Positions 11,280-24,078 of a DNA stretch of 64,000 nt are shown piece by piece. This DNA is from Sphagnum compactum. Taxonomy: Eukaryota; Bryophyta; Sphagnopsida; Sphagnales. Both the position numbers and the translations under genes were made by a program. Numbering within the stretch: the first letter of the stretch is position 1; each line of letters starts with the position of its first letter. The stretch spans positions 12,024,271-12,088,270 of the forward strand of contig OZ234499.1 in the NCBI GenBank assembly GCA_965153455.1. The letters are read 5' to 3'. The notes under the pieces were generated by a model. The model worked only from the letters and a program-made list of their open reading frames with translations, was not told where the DNA came from and made no database searches.

Positions 11280-11957
11280 AATATAAATATTATGTTGCAG
11301 AAACTTTGTGTATGCGCCGGGAAAGAAATATGATCGTGGCCGTGCGGGGGAGTAATTTGTGGTGCCGCCTTGGGGAGAAGGGGGCGGGGGCGGCGCGCGG
11401 AGGGGGCCGTACGTGTGCTCGTATGTTTGAGGAGCTCGCATCTCATGAGTATATATGTAGCGAGCGATGAATCTTATATCTGTTGAGAGTCCTCGAATTA
11501 TATCGCAGTGAAAGCTGATCATCATCTGCATCTGAGAACAGATCAAGAGGTGCGGGACGATCGTCAAGGTACCTGAGTACTTGTTTTACAAGTGATGATG
11601 ATGATCACGAACTCCTCGAAGTTCTGAGAAGCTTTCTTTGGTTCTAATTTGTGCGTTTCTGTGGTTTCGTCATGTCAAGAAATTCACGGTTCGTAGTCGT
11701 CTTTGAAGTCTGTTGTTCTAGATTCTTGTTGCAACGCTCAAGCTGCACGCACCTAGCTGCTGATTATATCTTTCTAGCTTCTGAGCCAAAAGAGACATCA
11801 GGTCTTTACGTGCAGGCAAGTACCAACGACACTGGTCACAAGAGTTGACGAATTCTCCAGAGTGCTCGAAGGAAATCAGCCGGAAACGGCGTTGCAGAGT
11901 GAAGAAGAAGAAGAAGAAGAAGAAGAAGAAGAAGAAGAAGCTTACCGTTTTGCAACC
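11280..11957 (+). promoter_or_regulatory. Putative ABCB core promoter and 5' leader
   Basis: A GC-rich block at about 11340-11420 is followed by a TATA-like GAGTATATATG at about 11449-11459. This would put the start of transcription near 11480 and give a leader of up to about 470 nt. A donor-like AAG/GTACCTGAG at about 11567 and acceptor-like CAG sites near 11816 and 11898 leave room for a leader intron. The element is predicted from position and motif only. Confidence 0.35.
11901..11940 (+). repeat. (GAA)13 microsatellite in ABCB 5' leader
   Basis: Uninterrupted GAA repeat 18 bp before the ABCB start codon. It is in frame with the gene, but no ATG precedes it in that frame (the upstream candidate at 11862 is GTG), so it should be untranslated. 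Confidence 0.85.
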
Positions 11958-14900
11958 ATGGCTGACCAAGATGTTGAAATAGAACAATCTGGCGGCGCAA
12001 CAAATCCGGGCCGCGGAGTTCGAAATACAACTGTGGAAGACAACACTGAGAATGGAAAATTGGATAGAAGAACTGCTCAGGAACTCCAGTTGTCGAAAGA
12101 TCCCGGCGACTCTGGAAAGAACCGGAATCTGAAGAAGAAGAAGGAGGAGGAGGAGCAGAGTACTACAGCGCCTCCCAAAGCACGTCCACAAGTAGTGGCA
12201 TTTTATAAGCTATTTTCTTTCGCGGATCCCTTGGATTACCTCCTCATGACGGTAGGGACGATTGGCTCAGTTGCGAATGGCTTAACTCTTCCCATCATGA
12301 CTCTTGTGCTTGGAGCGATCACAAATGCCTTTGGCGACAATCAGCACGACAGTCAAGCGTTGATTCAACAAGTCTCAAATGTAAGATTGCTTCGCTCAGC
12401 AAGTCCATGATCATCTAATCTCTAATTCTCTCCTCTCTAATTCTACCTACATAAGATATCACATGAATTTTTTGGGGGATTCCCTGTGGGACCATTGATC
12501 AAGAACAACTTGAATTTCCCAGGCTATGCAAACACGAAATGGTTTGTTTGGACGATGGGAAAAATACAAAGATCTTCTTCTGTTTCACAACATTATGAAA
12601 ATAACAATAATATTACATTGAAATATTGGTCCTGGCACAATTCCCTTGGAGAGTTTTGAACCCTATGTTTTCCTAATTCAGATCCCGAGAAGAAAACTCA
12701 TAAATAGTATGAGATTATATAATTTTGGAGTACTGGGGTAAACTTTAGTTCGTCAGAGGTTTCCACTCTTTTCCCCACAAGGAATGCCAAATTTTTTTCT
12801 TGTGAACTGGAATTTGAAAACCTCCACAGAACTAGAAAAATGTAGATTAGACCAGCAGGGTTCATGACAACAATGAGAAGCTAGCATTGCTGTATGTAGG
12901 AGAAGAAGAAAATGAAGAAGGTAAGAAGTCTAGGCTCAAATCAAAGATCATGTCAATGGGTGGAACTGTCATAACTTCAAGAATTACACGTCTACCAGAA
13001 GTGACTCTTTGTGAACATTGGGGGAGAAATGTTGATTTAGGTTGCTAGCAATATTCTAAGTAGCGCGATCTGATGATGAGGACGACAAAAGAGTTCTCAT
13101 GCATCATCCACCCCTTTGATATTATTCTTCCAGGATCTCTAATCTCTTCAACTTCTCAGAGCTTGAAGGCTGAAATCAAAACAAAGGACATAGAAATTAT
13201 TCATTCTTGAGTCTTGACCCTCTATCACACATCTAAGGTTGGCATTCTCATTGATGAGAAAAAAGATTTGAGGAAGTTTTTGAAGAAAGGAATTGACCTA
13301 GGGAAGAAGGTGAAGAAGAGGGTGGCCTTGATAGTGGGAAGGGTAGAGTTGGTAAAAGGGCATTTGAAAGTAGGAAGGGGAAGAAGGAAATAAATTTTCA
13401 GCCATTCTTTCAGTGAATTGACTGGGGGGGATGGAGCAAGGATTGGGTAATAATCTAGATCTCATCAACTTTCTCGAGCTTGAAACTTGCTTGAAAGTGA
13501 GAAGAAAGAAAAGCAAGAATTGATTCTTGCCTCTCTAAATCTCCTCAACCTCTTGACAAGCTTGAAAGTGATTAAATTGAAAACAAAGAACTTCTAAAGC
13601 AAGATTTGACTGCATCATCTCCAAGAATGCATGAATGTGGTGATGGAAGAAGAAAAATTTCTCTGATTTTCAGTGAGCTGCTTCAAGTTTGCTTGTTGCA
13701 GGTGGCTCTCAAGTACGTTTACTTAGGAGCAGGAGCTGCTGTTGCATCTTATCTTGGTGAGTCCAAGCTTAGTTTTGCTTAATAGATCTGGAAATTTGAT
13801 TGCCTGTGTGATGATGATCAATCGAGCTAGTCTATACAGCTGCTGCTGTTCATCATGTCTGCGCAGCCTGTTGACATGAACAAGGATGCTGATCTTCTAG
13901 CAATTCTGATGATCAGAAGGTTCTTCCTGGTTACTGATCACATGGTGAAGATGACTGATCAAACTTTGTGAAATTTTTTGCAGCTAGGAGCTTGAGACTT
14001 TTGCTGCTGCTGTTGAGAAGAGTAAGAGAGTTATCTTGCTCAAAGTCTAGATCATTGAACTTATTTGTGTGATTCTTGACAAAACTTTGTGTAGAGGTCA
14101 CATGTTGGATGATCACTGGGGAGAGGCAAGCAGCTCGAATAAGAAGCAACTACTTGAAAGCAATCTTGAGACAGGATATTGCATTCTTTGACAAAGAAAC
14201 CAGTACAGGGGAGGTGATAGGAAGAATGGCAGGTGACACAGTGCTTATCCAGGAAGCAATCGGTGAGAAAGTTGGCAAATTCCAACAACTGGTATCCACA
14301 TTTCTTGGCGGTTTTGTGGTTGCCTTTATAAGGGGATGGAAGCTCACATTGGTCATGCTGGCTGTGTTGCCTGCACTGGTCCTTGCAACCACCATCATGG
14401 CTAGTTTGTTGTCCAGATTGTCAAGCGAAGGACAACGTTGCTATGCTGAAGCCGGAAACACTGTTCAACAAGTTGTCAGTTCTATCCGAACTGTGAGTGT
14501 ACACAAAACCAACAACCACCAACATACATAATCCATTCTCTCTAATGTCAATCTGCAGATCTTTACATTTTGCTTCACATGGTCGAAACAAACAATTTCT
14601 GTTTTTGGTGATGGTCTGCAGACAGATCATTGACATACTTGTGCACATGCCAACAACAGTTTCCAGGTTTTGTTAACAATCTGTAAATTGTGTGGGGTTG
14701 CATGGCAACAGTTTTCTGTTTTGTTCATGATCTGCAGATTGTGCCTCACATGGCAACAATTTTCTGGTTCATTGTCTGCAAATTACTAGAAGCACATGAC
14801 CAATCCAGCATTCTTTGTTGTCTGCAAGTGTTACTAAGTGCATCCATGTACCATTGAGCTTTGTTGTTTCTGTTTGTTGTCTGCAAATTTTAGTAAGTGA

Positions 14901-17900
14901 ATTGATGCACCATGGAACTTGGTTTTTTTCTGTTTTGTTGTCTGCAAATTTGTAAGCTCATCAATGCAGCATTAAACTTTGCTGTTTCTGTTTTGTTGTC
15001 TGCAAATTAGCTCAGATCGATGTAACCAGACTCTTCTCTTTCTGTTCACAATTCAAGAAGGCTTAAATGGAGCCTGCGCTTGATCAATTTGCATGTTGAA
15101 ATCTTTTCAGGTTGCAGCATACACTGGTGAAACAAAGGCAATCCTTGAGTATGACCACGCATTGGCAAAAGCGGAGGTGTCGGGTATCAAATCGGGTTTA
15201 GCATCTGGCTTTGGCCTAGGGTTTGCACTCATGATATTATTCTCAAGCTATGGACTAGCAATGTGGTATGGCTCGATTTTGGTAAGAAAAGTCTCTTGTC
15301 AAAACCCAACGAAGCTTGTCAAAAGCTTCAAATCCTAATGACATATCCATTTCAGATTTCAGAGTACATAACATGTGTGTCAACAGTCGCAGCTTGAATC
15401 TCCACATCTACAGTTGCTCCATCTTGACCTTGCTTTGCTGCAACCAACAAATACTTTTGATGTCGTGACCAGGTTGCATATCATGGAGCATCTGGGGGCC
15501 GTATTATCAGTGTTGTCTTTGCTGTCCTCACTGGTGGAGGGTAAGTGTCTGATCTGATGATGTAGTTTTTGTTCATCCAATTGCAACTTTTCTCACAGAG
15601 GATAAAAGAGGAGAGTACACACTCTTCTGAATTTCATGGAATGGACATGTGATGCAAAGAGACGCAATTCAGGATCATAGCTCGGCAGGTTGAAGAGCTT
15701 CCCATTGACCACCTTGACATTTCTTTTCATATGAATCTATGTGCAGGTCACTGGGGCAAGCAACTCCATGTATGACGGCATTTGCAGCAGGTCAAGCAGC
15801 AGCATACAAGATGTTTGAGGTGATAAAGCGGACACCACAAATTGACACATCTGATTTGACCAAGGGTAAAATGTTGGACAATCTTCGAGGAGAAATCAAG
15901 CTCGAGAATATTGATTTTGCTTACCCGGCACGCCTGGATGTACCAATCTTCTCAAATTTCAACCTCACCATATCTGCGGGTACCACAGTGGCTTTGGTTG
16001 GAGAAAGTGGGTCAGGCAAATCAACAGTCGTGAGTTTGATCCAAAGATTCTATGATCCCACTGGTGGTGCTGTGTTGGTGGATGGGATTGATATCAAAAC
16101 GTTGCAGCTCAAGTGGTTGAGGCAACAGATCGGACTTGTGAGTCAAGAGCCTGTGTTGTTTAGCACTTCAATTCGAGACAATATTGCTTATGGTAAAGAT
16201 GGAGCAACAGATGCAGAGATTCAAGCTGCTGCTGTGCGTGCCAATGCAGCTAACTTCATCAACCGAATGCCAGAGGTGAGATCACAAACATATCATATTT
16301 GGTTCTCTTCTTTCTCCTCTTGCAATTGCAAGCAAAAAAATTTCACAATTGCAGGTCCACATTGACAGTGGGAAAATGGTGTGTGCAAGATGTGTGTAGG
16401 CTTATGAGACACAAGTAGGAGAGACAGGGATACAGTTATCTGGGGGACAGAAGCAGCGAGTAGCAATAGCAAGGGCGATTCTGAAGAACCCAAGGATCCT
16501 CTTGTTGGATGAAGCTACTAGTGCACTAGATGCAGAGTCAGAGAGAGTAGTGCAAGAGGCACTGGAACACATCATGCTTGGGCGCACCACAGTTGTAGTT
16601 GCACATCGTCTCACCACCATCCGCTCTGCTGATCTCATCACTGTTATTCAACGTGGCATTGCTGTTGAAACAGGTTCTTTTTCTCATACTTTTAATACAG
16701 TGCACACAAGAGATCTGCAACAAACAGGGCTTTGAAGTTTGCTCTTGGCCAGTGCTGCTTTGAAGTTTCTTTTAGAAATGAAATAGCTCACAGGATGGAT
16801 GTGGTGTTATTTTTTTTTTGTAGGGACACATAATGAGCTTCTAAGCAATCCAGAAGGAGCATACTCACAGCTCATCCGTCTCCAACAGATTCACAAAGAC
16901 CAACAACCTGACAAAGATGACAGACACACTGCAACAGCAGAAAATGATGATCAGGTATCTGAATCCAAGTACTTGGATGATCAGATTGACTCCTTGAATG
17001 CATCTGCTGCAATCACCAGGTCTGCAAGTGCTCGCACCTCATCTGGCAGGAAATCAGCAAGTGCGCGCCATTCCATGTCTGGATTCCGCGCAAGGAATGG
17101 AATCTTCTTCACCACCAATGACAACAAGTCCTCCAAAAGCAGCTACAAAAGCACAGGATCATCACAAATAGATCCCTCAGAGGATCTTGAGTCCACTACT
17201 GCTGCTGCTCATATTGCACAAGGAAAGAATGGTGTCAATGAGAAGATGGCAGCAGCAACAACATTGAATATAATACCAGCTGCTGCTGAGACTTCATTGT
17301 TTCGTCTTGCAGCTTTGAACAAGCCAGAGCTGCCATACTTCTTCATAGGAACCTTAGCATCTGCAGCAAGTGGACTAGCATTTCCCATATTCGGGCTTCT
17401 TCTTTCCAATGTCATCAATGCGTTTTTCATCCCGAATCCACATCAACTGCGACATGAGGCAAATAAATGGGCACTTGCATATGTGCTGATGGCAGTTGGG
17501 ATTTTCATAGTTGCACCCATTCAGTTCTTCTCTTTTGGCGTGATTGGCAACAAACTCATCCGCCGTGTTCGCCGTATGGTGTTTGAACACATAGTGCGTC
17601 AAGAGGTGTCATGGTTTGACAAAGATGATAGTTCAAGGTAAGGCCAACAAAATGACAAACCCTAAATTACATACTCAACTTGATTAAGGAAATCAACAAC
17701 TGCTACTTCACAACCACATGAACCCATGACAATGCCATCTTGTTTACCTTTGTCTTGTAATGTAGTAGTAGACTTTGCATCATTCATCAGTGTGCACCAG
17801 CTAAAATGAAAGTTGGGAAAATGGGGGGAAGTGTTGTACAGTGGAGCTTTAGGGGCACGGCTATCTACAGATGCAGCGGCAGTGAGATCAATGGTGGGAG

Positions 17901-20034
17901 ATAACCTCGCACTTGCTGTGCAAAACCTCAGCACAATTGTGTGTGGTCTCTCCATTGCCTTTTCAGCAAACTGGCAACTTGCACTCGTGGTTCTGGCGCT
18001 TGTACCTCTCCTGAGTATGCAAAGCTTCTTGCAGGTCAAATTCATGAAAGGTTTCAGCAATGATGCCAAGGTCCAAAGCTCAAAACTTCTTCTTCCCCTT
18101 ACTTCCCTTTCTCCCTTCCCATATAATTACCACCAAACAAAGATTGTTGATGTTAAGCATTCCCAAAAATATCCATATCATATAGTTTTGAAAATTGTGG
18201 CATTGTTCTGACAAAATCATCAACTATAAAAGTGCATGGCACTGTTTGAAGGGAAATCATCAACTATATATACATATTTTAGGTGGCACTGTGCGAACGA
18301 AAACCATCAACTAAGAAATTATAGCATTGTTGAGATTATCAACTATCATTTGCTGATGATCTAAATATACATGTGCAGATTGAATACCAAGATGCAAGTC
18401 AGGTGGCCAGTGATGCAGTGTCTAGTATTCGCACTGTAGCATCATTTTGTGCAGAAGAGAAAGTGGTGAAGTTATATGAAGAGAAGTGCAAAAAACCATT
18501 AAGTAGTGGTATTTGGCAAGGTTACATAAGTGGCACAGGCTTGGCATTTTCCAACTTTGTGCTATTTTCATCCTATGCGTTGGCATTTTGGTTTGGTGCA
18601 CAATTGGTGAAGGAGAACAAAACCACATTTGACAAAGTTTTTAAGGTGAGTTTTTTGGGTCTCTCTCACTACTACTATGGCTGAAATTTCTTAAAGTTTG
18701 GTGTGAATGTCTTAAGAATTCTTAAATTTCAAAGTTGTCTGTATGTTATGAATATGTGGTGGTTATACTAGTACTCCATTGTAAGAATGTGTTGCAAAAT
18801 CAAACTCAATAAAAATTGGTTAAAAATTTTACAGGTGTTTTTTGCAATCACCATGAGTGCAGTAGGCGTTTCACAATCAACCAGCAGAGGTGCTGATCTA
18901 ACAAAAGTGAAAATTGCTGTCAACTCTATCTTTGAAATAATTGACTTGAAATCGAAGATTGACCCACTTGAAAAATCAGGGAAGACTATGAAAGCAGTGA
19001 AAGGTGAAGTTGAGCTCCAACATATAAGCTTCACATATCCAACAAGACCAACTATGCCCATCTTCAAAGACTTAAATTTGATTGTGCAAGCAGGCACGGT
19101 TAGTAATTTACTTCATCTCACCAGGAAAAAACAAAAAGTCGTTGATTTTTTGTTCTGTTTACAGATTTTGAGTCTTTCCAAATCCCATCATCTGAAAAGA
19201 ACAAAAATCTGATTTCATATCAAAACACATTGTAGCTCTTTAACTTTCTATGGACCTGGACATTGTTTGAAAAGGATAGCAGCAGTTTCACATTGTGAAT
19301 CTTGAACCTGTGCGTTGAGACTAGTATTGCTTGTTTGTAGACATCTGACATTGCAATAGATATTAGTTGACTTACCTATGTGTGTGCAGACAATGGCACT
19401 GGTGGGTGAATCTGGAAGTGGGAAATCCACTGTGATTTCTCTCATTGAGCGGTTTTATGATCCTGACAGTGGACATATCCTCTTGGATGGTGTTGATATC
19501 AAGCGGTTCCAAGTTCAATGGCTTCGGCAGCAAATGGGACTTGTTAGTCAAGAACCTGTGCTTTTCAACACGAGCATTAAAGAAAATATCATATATGGTA
19601 GGAGCGACAATGTCACGCAAACAGAACTGGAAGCTGCCACTAATGTCTCAAATGCACACAAGTTTATCACTGCATTGCCAGAAGGTTTGAACACAATTGT
19701 GGGTGAACGAGGTGTACAACTTTCAGGTGGACAAAAACAGCGCGTTGCCATAGCCCGTGCAATCATCAAGAACCCCCGAATTCTATTACTAGATGAAGCC
19801 ACTAGTGCTTTGGATGCAGAATCGGAGCATGTGGTCCAAGAGGCGCTTGATCGCGTGATGGTAAACCGTACTACAATTGTCATTGCTCACCGCCTTTCTA
19901 CCATACGAAATGCCAATGTTATTGCTGTTGTCAAGAATGGTGTGATTGTGGAACAAGGGAAGCACGGCGAATTGATGTCCAAAAAGGGAGGGGCATATTC
20001 CTCTCTTGTGCAACTCCATCTTTCTTCATCTTGA
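11958..20034 (+). CDS. ABCB-subfamily (MDR/P-glycoprotein-type) full-size ABC transporter
   Basis: Membrane ATPase of the TMD1-NBD1-TMD2-NBD2 type; plant ABCBs move auxin, other organic compounds or ions, usually at the plasma membrane. Start ATG at 11958 (ACCATGG) is the first in frame. Exons by eye: 11958-12380, 13702-13756, 14095-14492, 15111-15281, 15473-15540, 15747-16275, 16400-16673, 16824-17637, 17842-18070, 18379-18645, 18835-19098, 19390-20034; phases agree and give 1378 residues. NBD1 has Walker [10 protein letters not shown] (457-465), LSGGQ (561-565), Walker B ILLLDE (581-586) and H-loop His617. NBD2 has Walker A at 1170-1178, LSGGQ at 1275-1279, Asp1299/Glu1300 and His1331. All catalytic motifs are intact in both halves. 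A Ser/Arg/Lys-rich linker (exon 8) joins the halves. The N terminus (about 75 residues) is charged and ends in a KKKKEEEE run. The family usually has about 1250-1300 residues. The substrate cannot be assigned. Confidence 0.95.
12468..12800 (+). repeat. Dispersed repeat inside ABCB intron 1
   Basis: Second copy of the 9806-10025 repeat, same orientation. The flanking parts match closely, but about 100 bp in the middle (around 12575-12690) is absent from the upstream copy. It is confined to the intron (12381-13701) and should not affect the coding exons. Confidence 0.75.
14560..15006 (+). repeat. Degenerate tandem array in ABCB intron 3
   Basis: The core TTTTGTTGTCTGCAAATT recurs about nine times. 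TCTGCA-type cores begin near 14562, 14615, 14680, 14731, 14775, 14821, 14880, 14941 and 14999, with spacings of 44-65 bp. Most of the intron (14493-15110) consists of this array. Confidence 0.75.
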
Positions 20035-23000
20035 AACATTCTTCAAACCATCATAAAACAAACTTTGGAACCTTAAATTGACTAAACAACCTCTTCAACA
20101 ATCTTTATTTGTACTAACTAACTACTAGCTCATTTTGGAAGTGGGTGGTTTTACATGATTTGCACCAATGTCATCAGTCCTTTTAGGTTTAGGATCAACA
20201 ACTTTCCTCCAGCAAGTATGGATTACATGGTTTCATTGGGCTTCTTTGCCTTCAAGTGTTACCTACTTCCTTTGAAAGAAAATGGATTTGATAGATGGTC
20301 TTTATATGGTTGCAACATCTCGGCAGCTTTTCAAGGTGAAAGGTTGTCCAATGTCCATAGAACAAATGTGAGGAAATTGGGGTGTTCAGCTTGCTTCTTC
20401 TAGGACCATCTTTTCTTTCACAAAGTGCAAGGAAAAGAAAATGTAGGTTTCTAATGTAGATATTGACAAACTAACTTTCATTTTGTATATTTGAGTGTAA
20501 TTGCTTGGTTCTAAGACCTCTCCAGATATGCGCTTTTTAATGGTTGTAGCACGTGGTTCATGGCTAAGTTTTTAAAAAGTTCATCTTGTTTTTCTTTTGT
20601 GTGGGTGAACTTGGAAGTTTAATTGAGCTCAAATATGCTATTGACCCAAATAAATAGGTACCTTGATGTATGTATATGGACATCCAAGTAGAGTAATCAG
20701 ATTCAAATTTTGCTGCACATTTGGGGATTTCAATCTGTATATTGATTCATTTGGTTTTTTCTTTCTTATATTTTGGGGTCATTTTGCTACTCTCTTCCTC
20801 TTTGGAATATGAGGAGCAACAAAACTTTCAACAACACAAACATTTGGTTCCAATCTTAAGTCATTGAAACATAAGAATGACTGATGACACTATTATTTGA
20901 AATTAGAAATTGAGAACAAGCATGTTAGAAAATGATCAACATTCACTAGAGCTTTTCTTTGGCACAGTTATGCTTATCCCAAATTGGAAATTGAGGAATA
21001 TTTGTATAGAAGGTTTTACTTGTGATAATACATTGTCCCATGTCAATATAAAAATTTAAGAACAATTTCTCAAATGGTTCCATATTTCATGTGGCTATTG
21101 TCACTCGAGAGTAAACAAGTTGTTGAATTACACCATACCCAATTCAATCATTGAAACTAAACATCATAGATGTTATAACAAGACAGTACGAAACTAGGAT
21201 GGGGTGATACATTATTTTAGGTTGTGTCATCACTGATGTCACACTACAACCATATATGTAGAACCCATGAAAATTTATTTTTCTTTAAAAGAAATATCAA
21301 TTATGGTATGGGATGCAGTGATTTTTTTTGTAATGAAAGTTTTCCATTTTTCTAAAGAAAGCAACATGGTCAAGGGAGCTTTTTGGAAATTTTCCAAAAA
21401 AATTATCACATTCAAGGAAGGAAATTATGAAGTTGCCAAGATTTGAAGAGGATTTGGGCAAATTTCTAGCCCAGATCTTCTTCTTCTTCTTCTTCTTTTG
21501 GAATCACCATGTTTAGCTAATAGATTCAAAGGTTCACCAATACGTAATAAGATTCCTAGATTTTTTTATTCATCTATTTTAGTTGTAGCTAGATTTTGCT
21601 AAATTCTCTTGTGCTTGATCATCACTTTTGGTGCAACATGAGAAAATTGAAAAAAGACATTGATGCAATGTGGGTTAAGTTGAAAAACAATTTACAATGT
21701 TGAAAGTAAAGAATGAACTTGATGTTGGTAGGCTTTCAAGAACATTTAACTAAATTACATGCCTTTATTTGTCACAATTGTCTCATAAAGACCTCAATTC
21801 ACATTTTCAATTTATGTTTGGCAATTGTTGTGTGCTACAAAATGGATGTCCAACACCATCAAAATTTTAAAAATTAGACACATGAAAACATGCACACAAA
21901 TTTCAAAACCACATAAGAAAAACATGTTTGTGTTTTGTGTGTTTTTAATCTTGGATTCTAGCAATTTGCAAGTGACTTTGTAAATGAAACTCCAAAAGTC
22001 ACACCATGGGGATAAACCCCCCAAACATAGAAAAATCAAAACCCTATTCACATTGAATTAAAAAAATTTTATAAGAAATTAGTGTCTTACAACAAATACC
22101 TAATACAATGCCCATTGATTAAACCCAACATACAATTGTTAATTATATCAAATAATGGCAATTGGTCAAATGCAATTTGCACGTGTTGGTTGCATCAAAT
22201 AATAGTCATTGGTGAAACCTAGATCGCAACAAATGGGCAATTTTGATTACTAGTGTTGTGGTGCTCCCAACAAATGTATTATAATTTTGAAACCTTAGAT
22301 TTAAATGCATTCAACAATTGTTAATTTCCACACTTTGTTGCTAATGCAAGACCTTAAGCTTAATCTCTTCTTATTGAGGTTTGTGATTAACAAAATCTGT
22401 AAAAAACTTAGTAGAGGGTTTAAGCTTTATTCCTCCAAAGGAATTTTAAGATTTGAACTAAATTGAAAATTGTTTATTTCAAGCTTGATTGATGCTTTTT
22501 CTATTGTTTCAAATGTATGATGTTCAATCTTCAAATAGTAAAACTTTATGAAGATGAAAGTTGGTGCATTATATAAAAATTCAAGAGGTTGAGGGTGAAG
22601 CACACTATGGTGGCAAAAACAAATTGTTGCAAATATGTTTCTTTGAAACTATATGATTTTGAACTTCAACCAAGCCAATATTGAAAAGAAATTCATAAAT
22701 TATATTGAAAATAAAATTCAACTGTCAAATATTGCAATTGTAAAAAAAACTATATATTTTGATATTAAATAATTAAATAATATATTAGTGAAAATTTGAT
22801 ATTTTTACCACTATATTGCAAAATGAAAATGTACTCTAAAAATGATTCAAATAATTACAACACTTGATGAAATACTTAGTCATATATTGAATATGAGTTG
22901 ATTATACCATTTCAATTCCATATGAAATTTAATTCCACTCATATGATTTCACAAAAACAATTTGGTTTTTCTCCCCCCTTACTTGGTTGGTACTAATGAT

Positions 23001-24078
23001 TTGTTTTCAATTTTTTGATTAACAAATTGCAATCATCCATAATTTTATTTAGCCAACTTTAATGAGATTTAAAATATGAAAGTAAAAAATTTAAACACCC
23101 ATTATTGTAAACAATTGTGGGAACTTTTTGCAATTTTGTAATTCAAATTTTGGGGATTTTTTCCCCAAAAAACAAGGAATTTGTGACAAAATATTTTTTT
23201 GAAAAAATATTTTTTCACAAAATAACGAAAATTTTCCACGAATTTTTTTTCACTATTAGGTATTAATGTCCTGCATTCTTAACATTTTCATATTAATCTA
23301 ATCCTACTATTGGGTCTAAAGCAAATTTTTAATTGGTAGGAGGCCTAATATCCCTTGTATTGAAACTAGTATGAAAACCTAATATAAGGTTAGTATTATT
23401 TTAAGTTCTTAGTGCCTATCAAGATGGTACTAATATAGAAAGGCCGATATTGCTTTGATTCATAATTCATACCAAATTGGTAAGGTCCTTGTTAGCATTG
23501 TTGATATGGGTATTCATAGTGGGCACAAGCTTATATATCAAACCAACACTATGTTGGCATAAAAATTACATGCAAAAATATTTGTTATTCACAAACATTG
23601 TTGACAAAACAATATTGTAGAATTGTGCCTACATTTGCTTCTTTCTAAAACAAATGATGTGATAAAGTAAGAAGATAATCATTTTCTCATTGTTTTACGC
23701 AAAATACCCATGTTTGCAAAGTATCAAGTTTGGCTTTCCTCAAAATGAAGAAACTTTCCATAAGATTTGGAACTAAAAATTTCCCTTGAGACAAGAACTA
23801 GCTTTGCATCTATGTAGGATTTGAGGATAAAATTTCGGCTTGCACTGGGAACCAATTTGTGGGTGATAACAACCTAGATGTAGTTTTGGATTTGACTTTT
23901 AAAATGAAATTTACCTTACAATTTGCAAAGTGTTATTATCTCTAGTGATTTTGTTTGAACCTCCTACCTACAAAGGGCAAAGCCATTACAAGATGAGCAC
24001 CTTGTTTCTCACTCCTTGTGTTTTCATTCTATTGGATGTAGAATGGGCAAGTGAGTTGGGTGTTCGTCTATGGAATTC
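20035..24078. other. ABCB 3' flank and AT-rich intergenic DNA
   Basis: The first few hundred bases are probably the ABCB 3' UTR. Beyond that the DNA is strongly AT-rich with only short, unrecognised frames. A (TTC)n microsatellite lies at about 21477-21497, and a short hairpin (TTTTGGGGA/TCCCCAAAA) at about 23151-23173. Confidence 0.55.

Noticed and set aside
11862-11957. Extended N terminus of ABCB with a Glu run
   Set aside because: The upstream codon is GTG and no ATG precedes the repeat in frame; the ATG at 11958 has a strong context.
11718-12191. 157-codon - frame opposite ABCB exon 1
   Set aside because: Antisense shadow; its Phe run is the complement of the GAA repeat.
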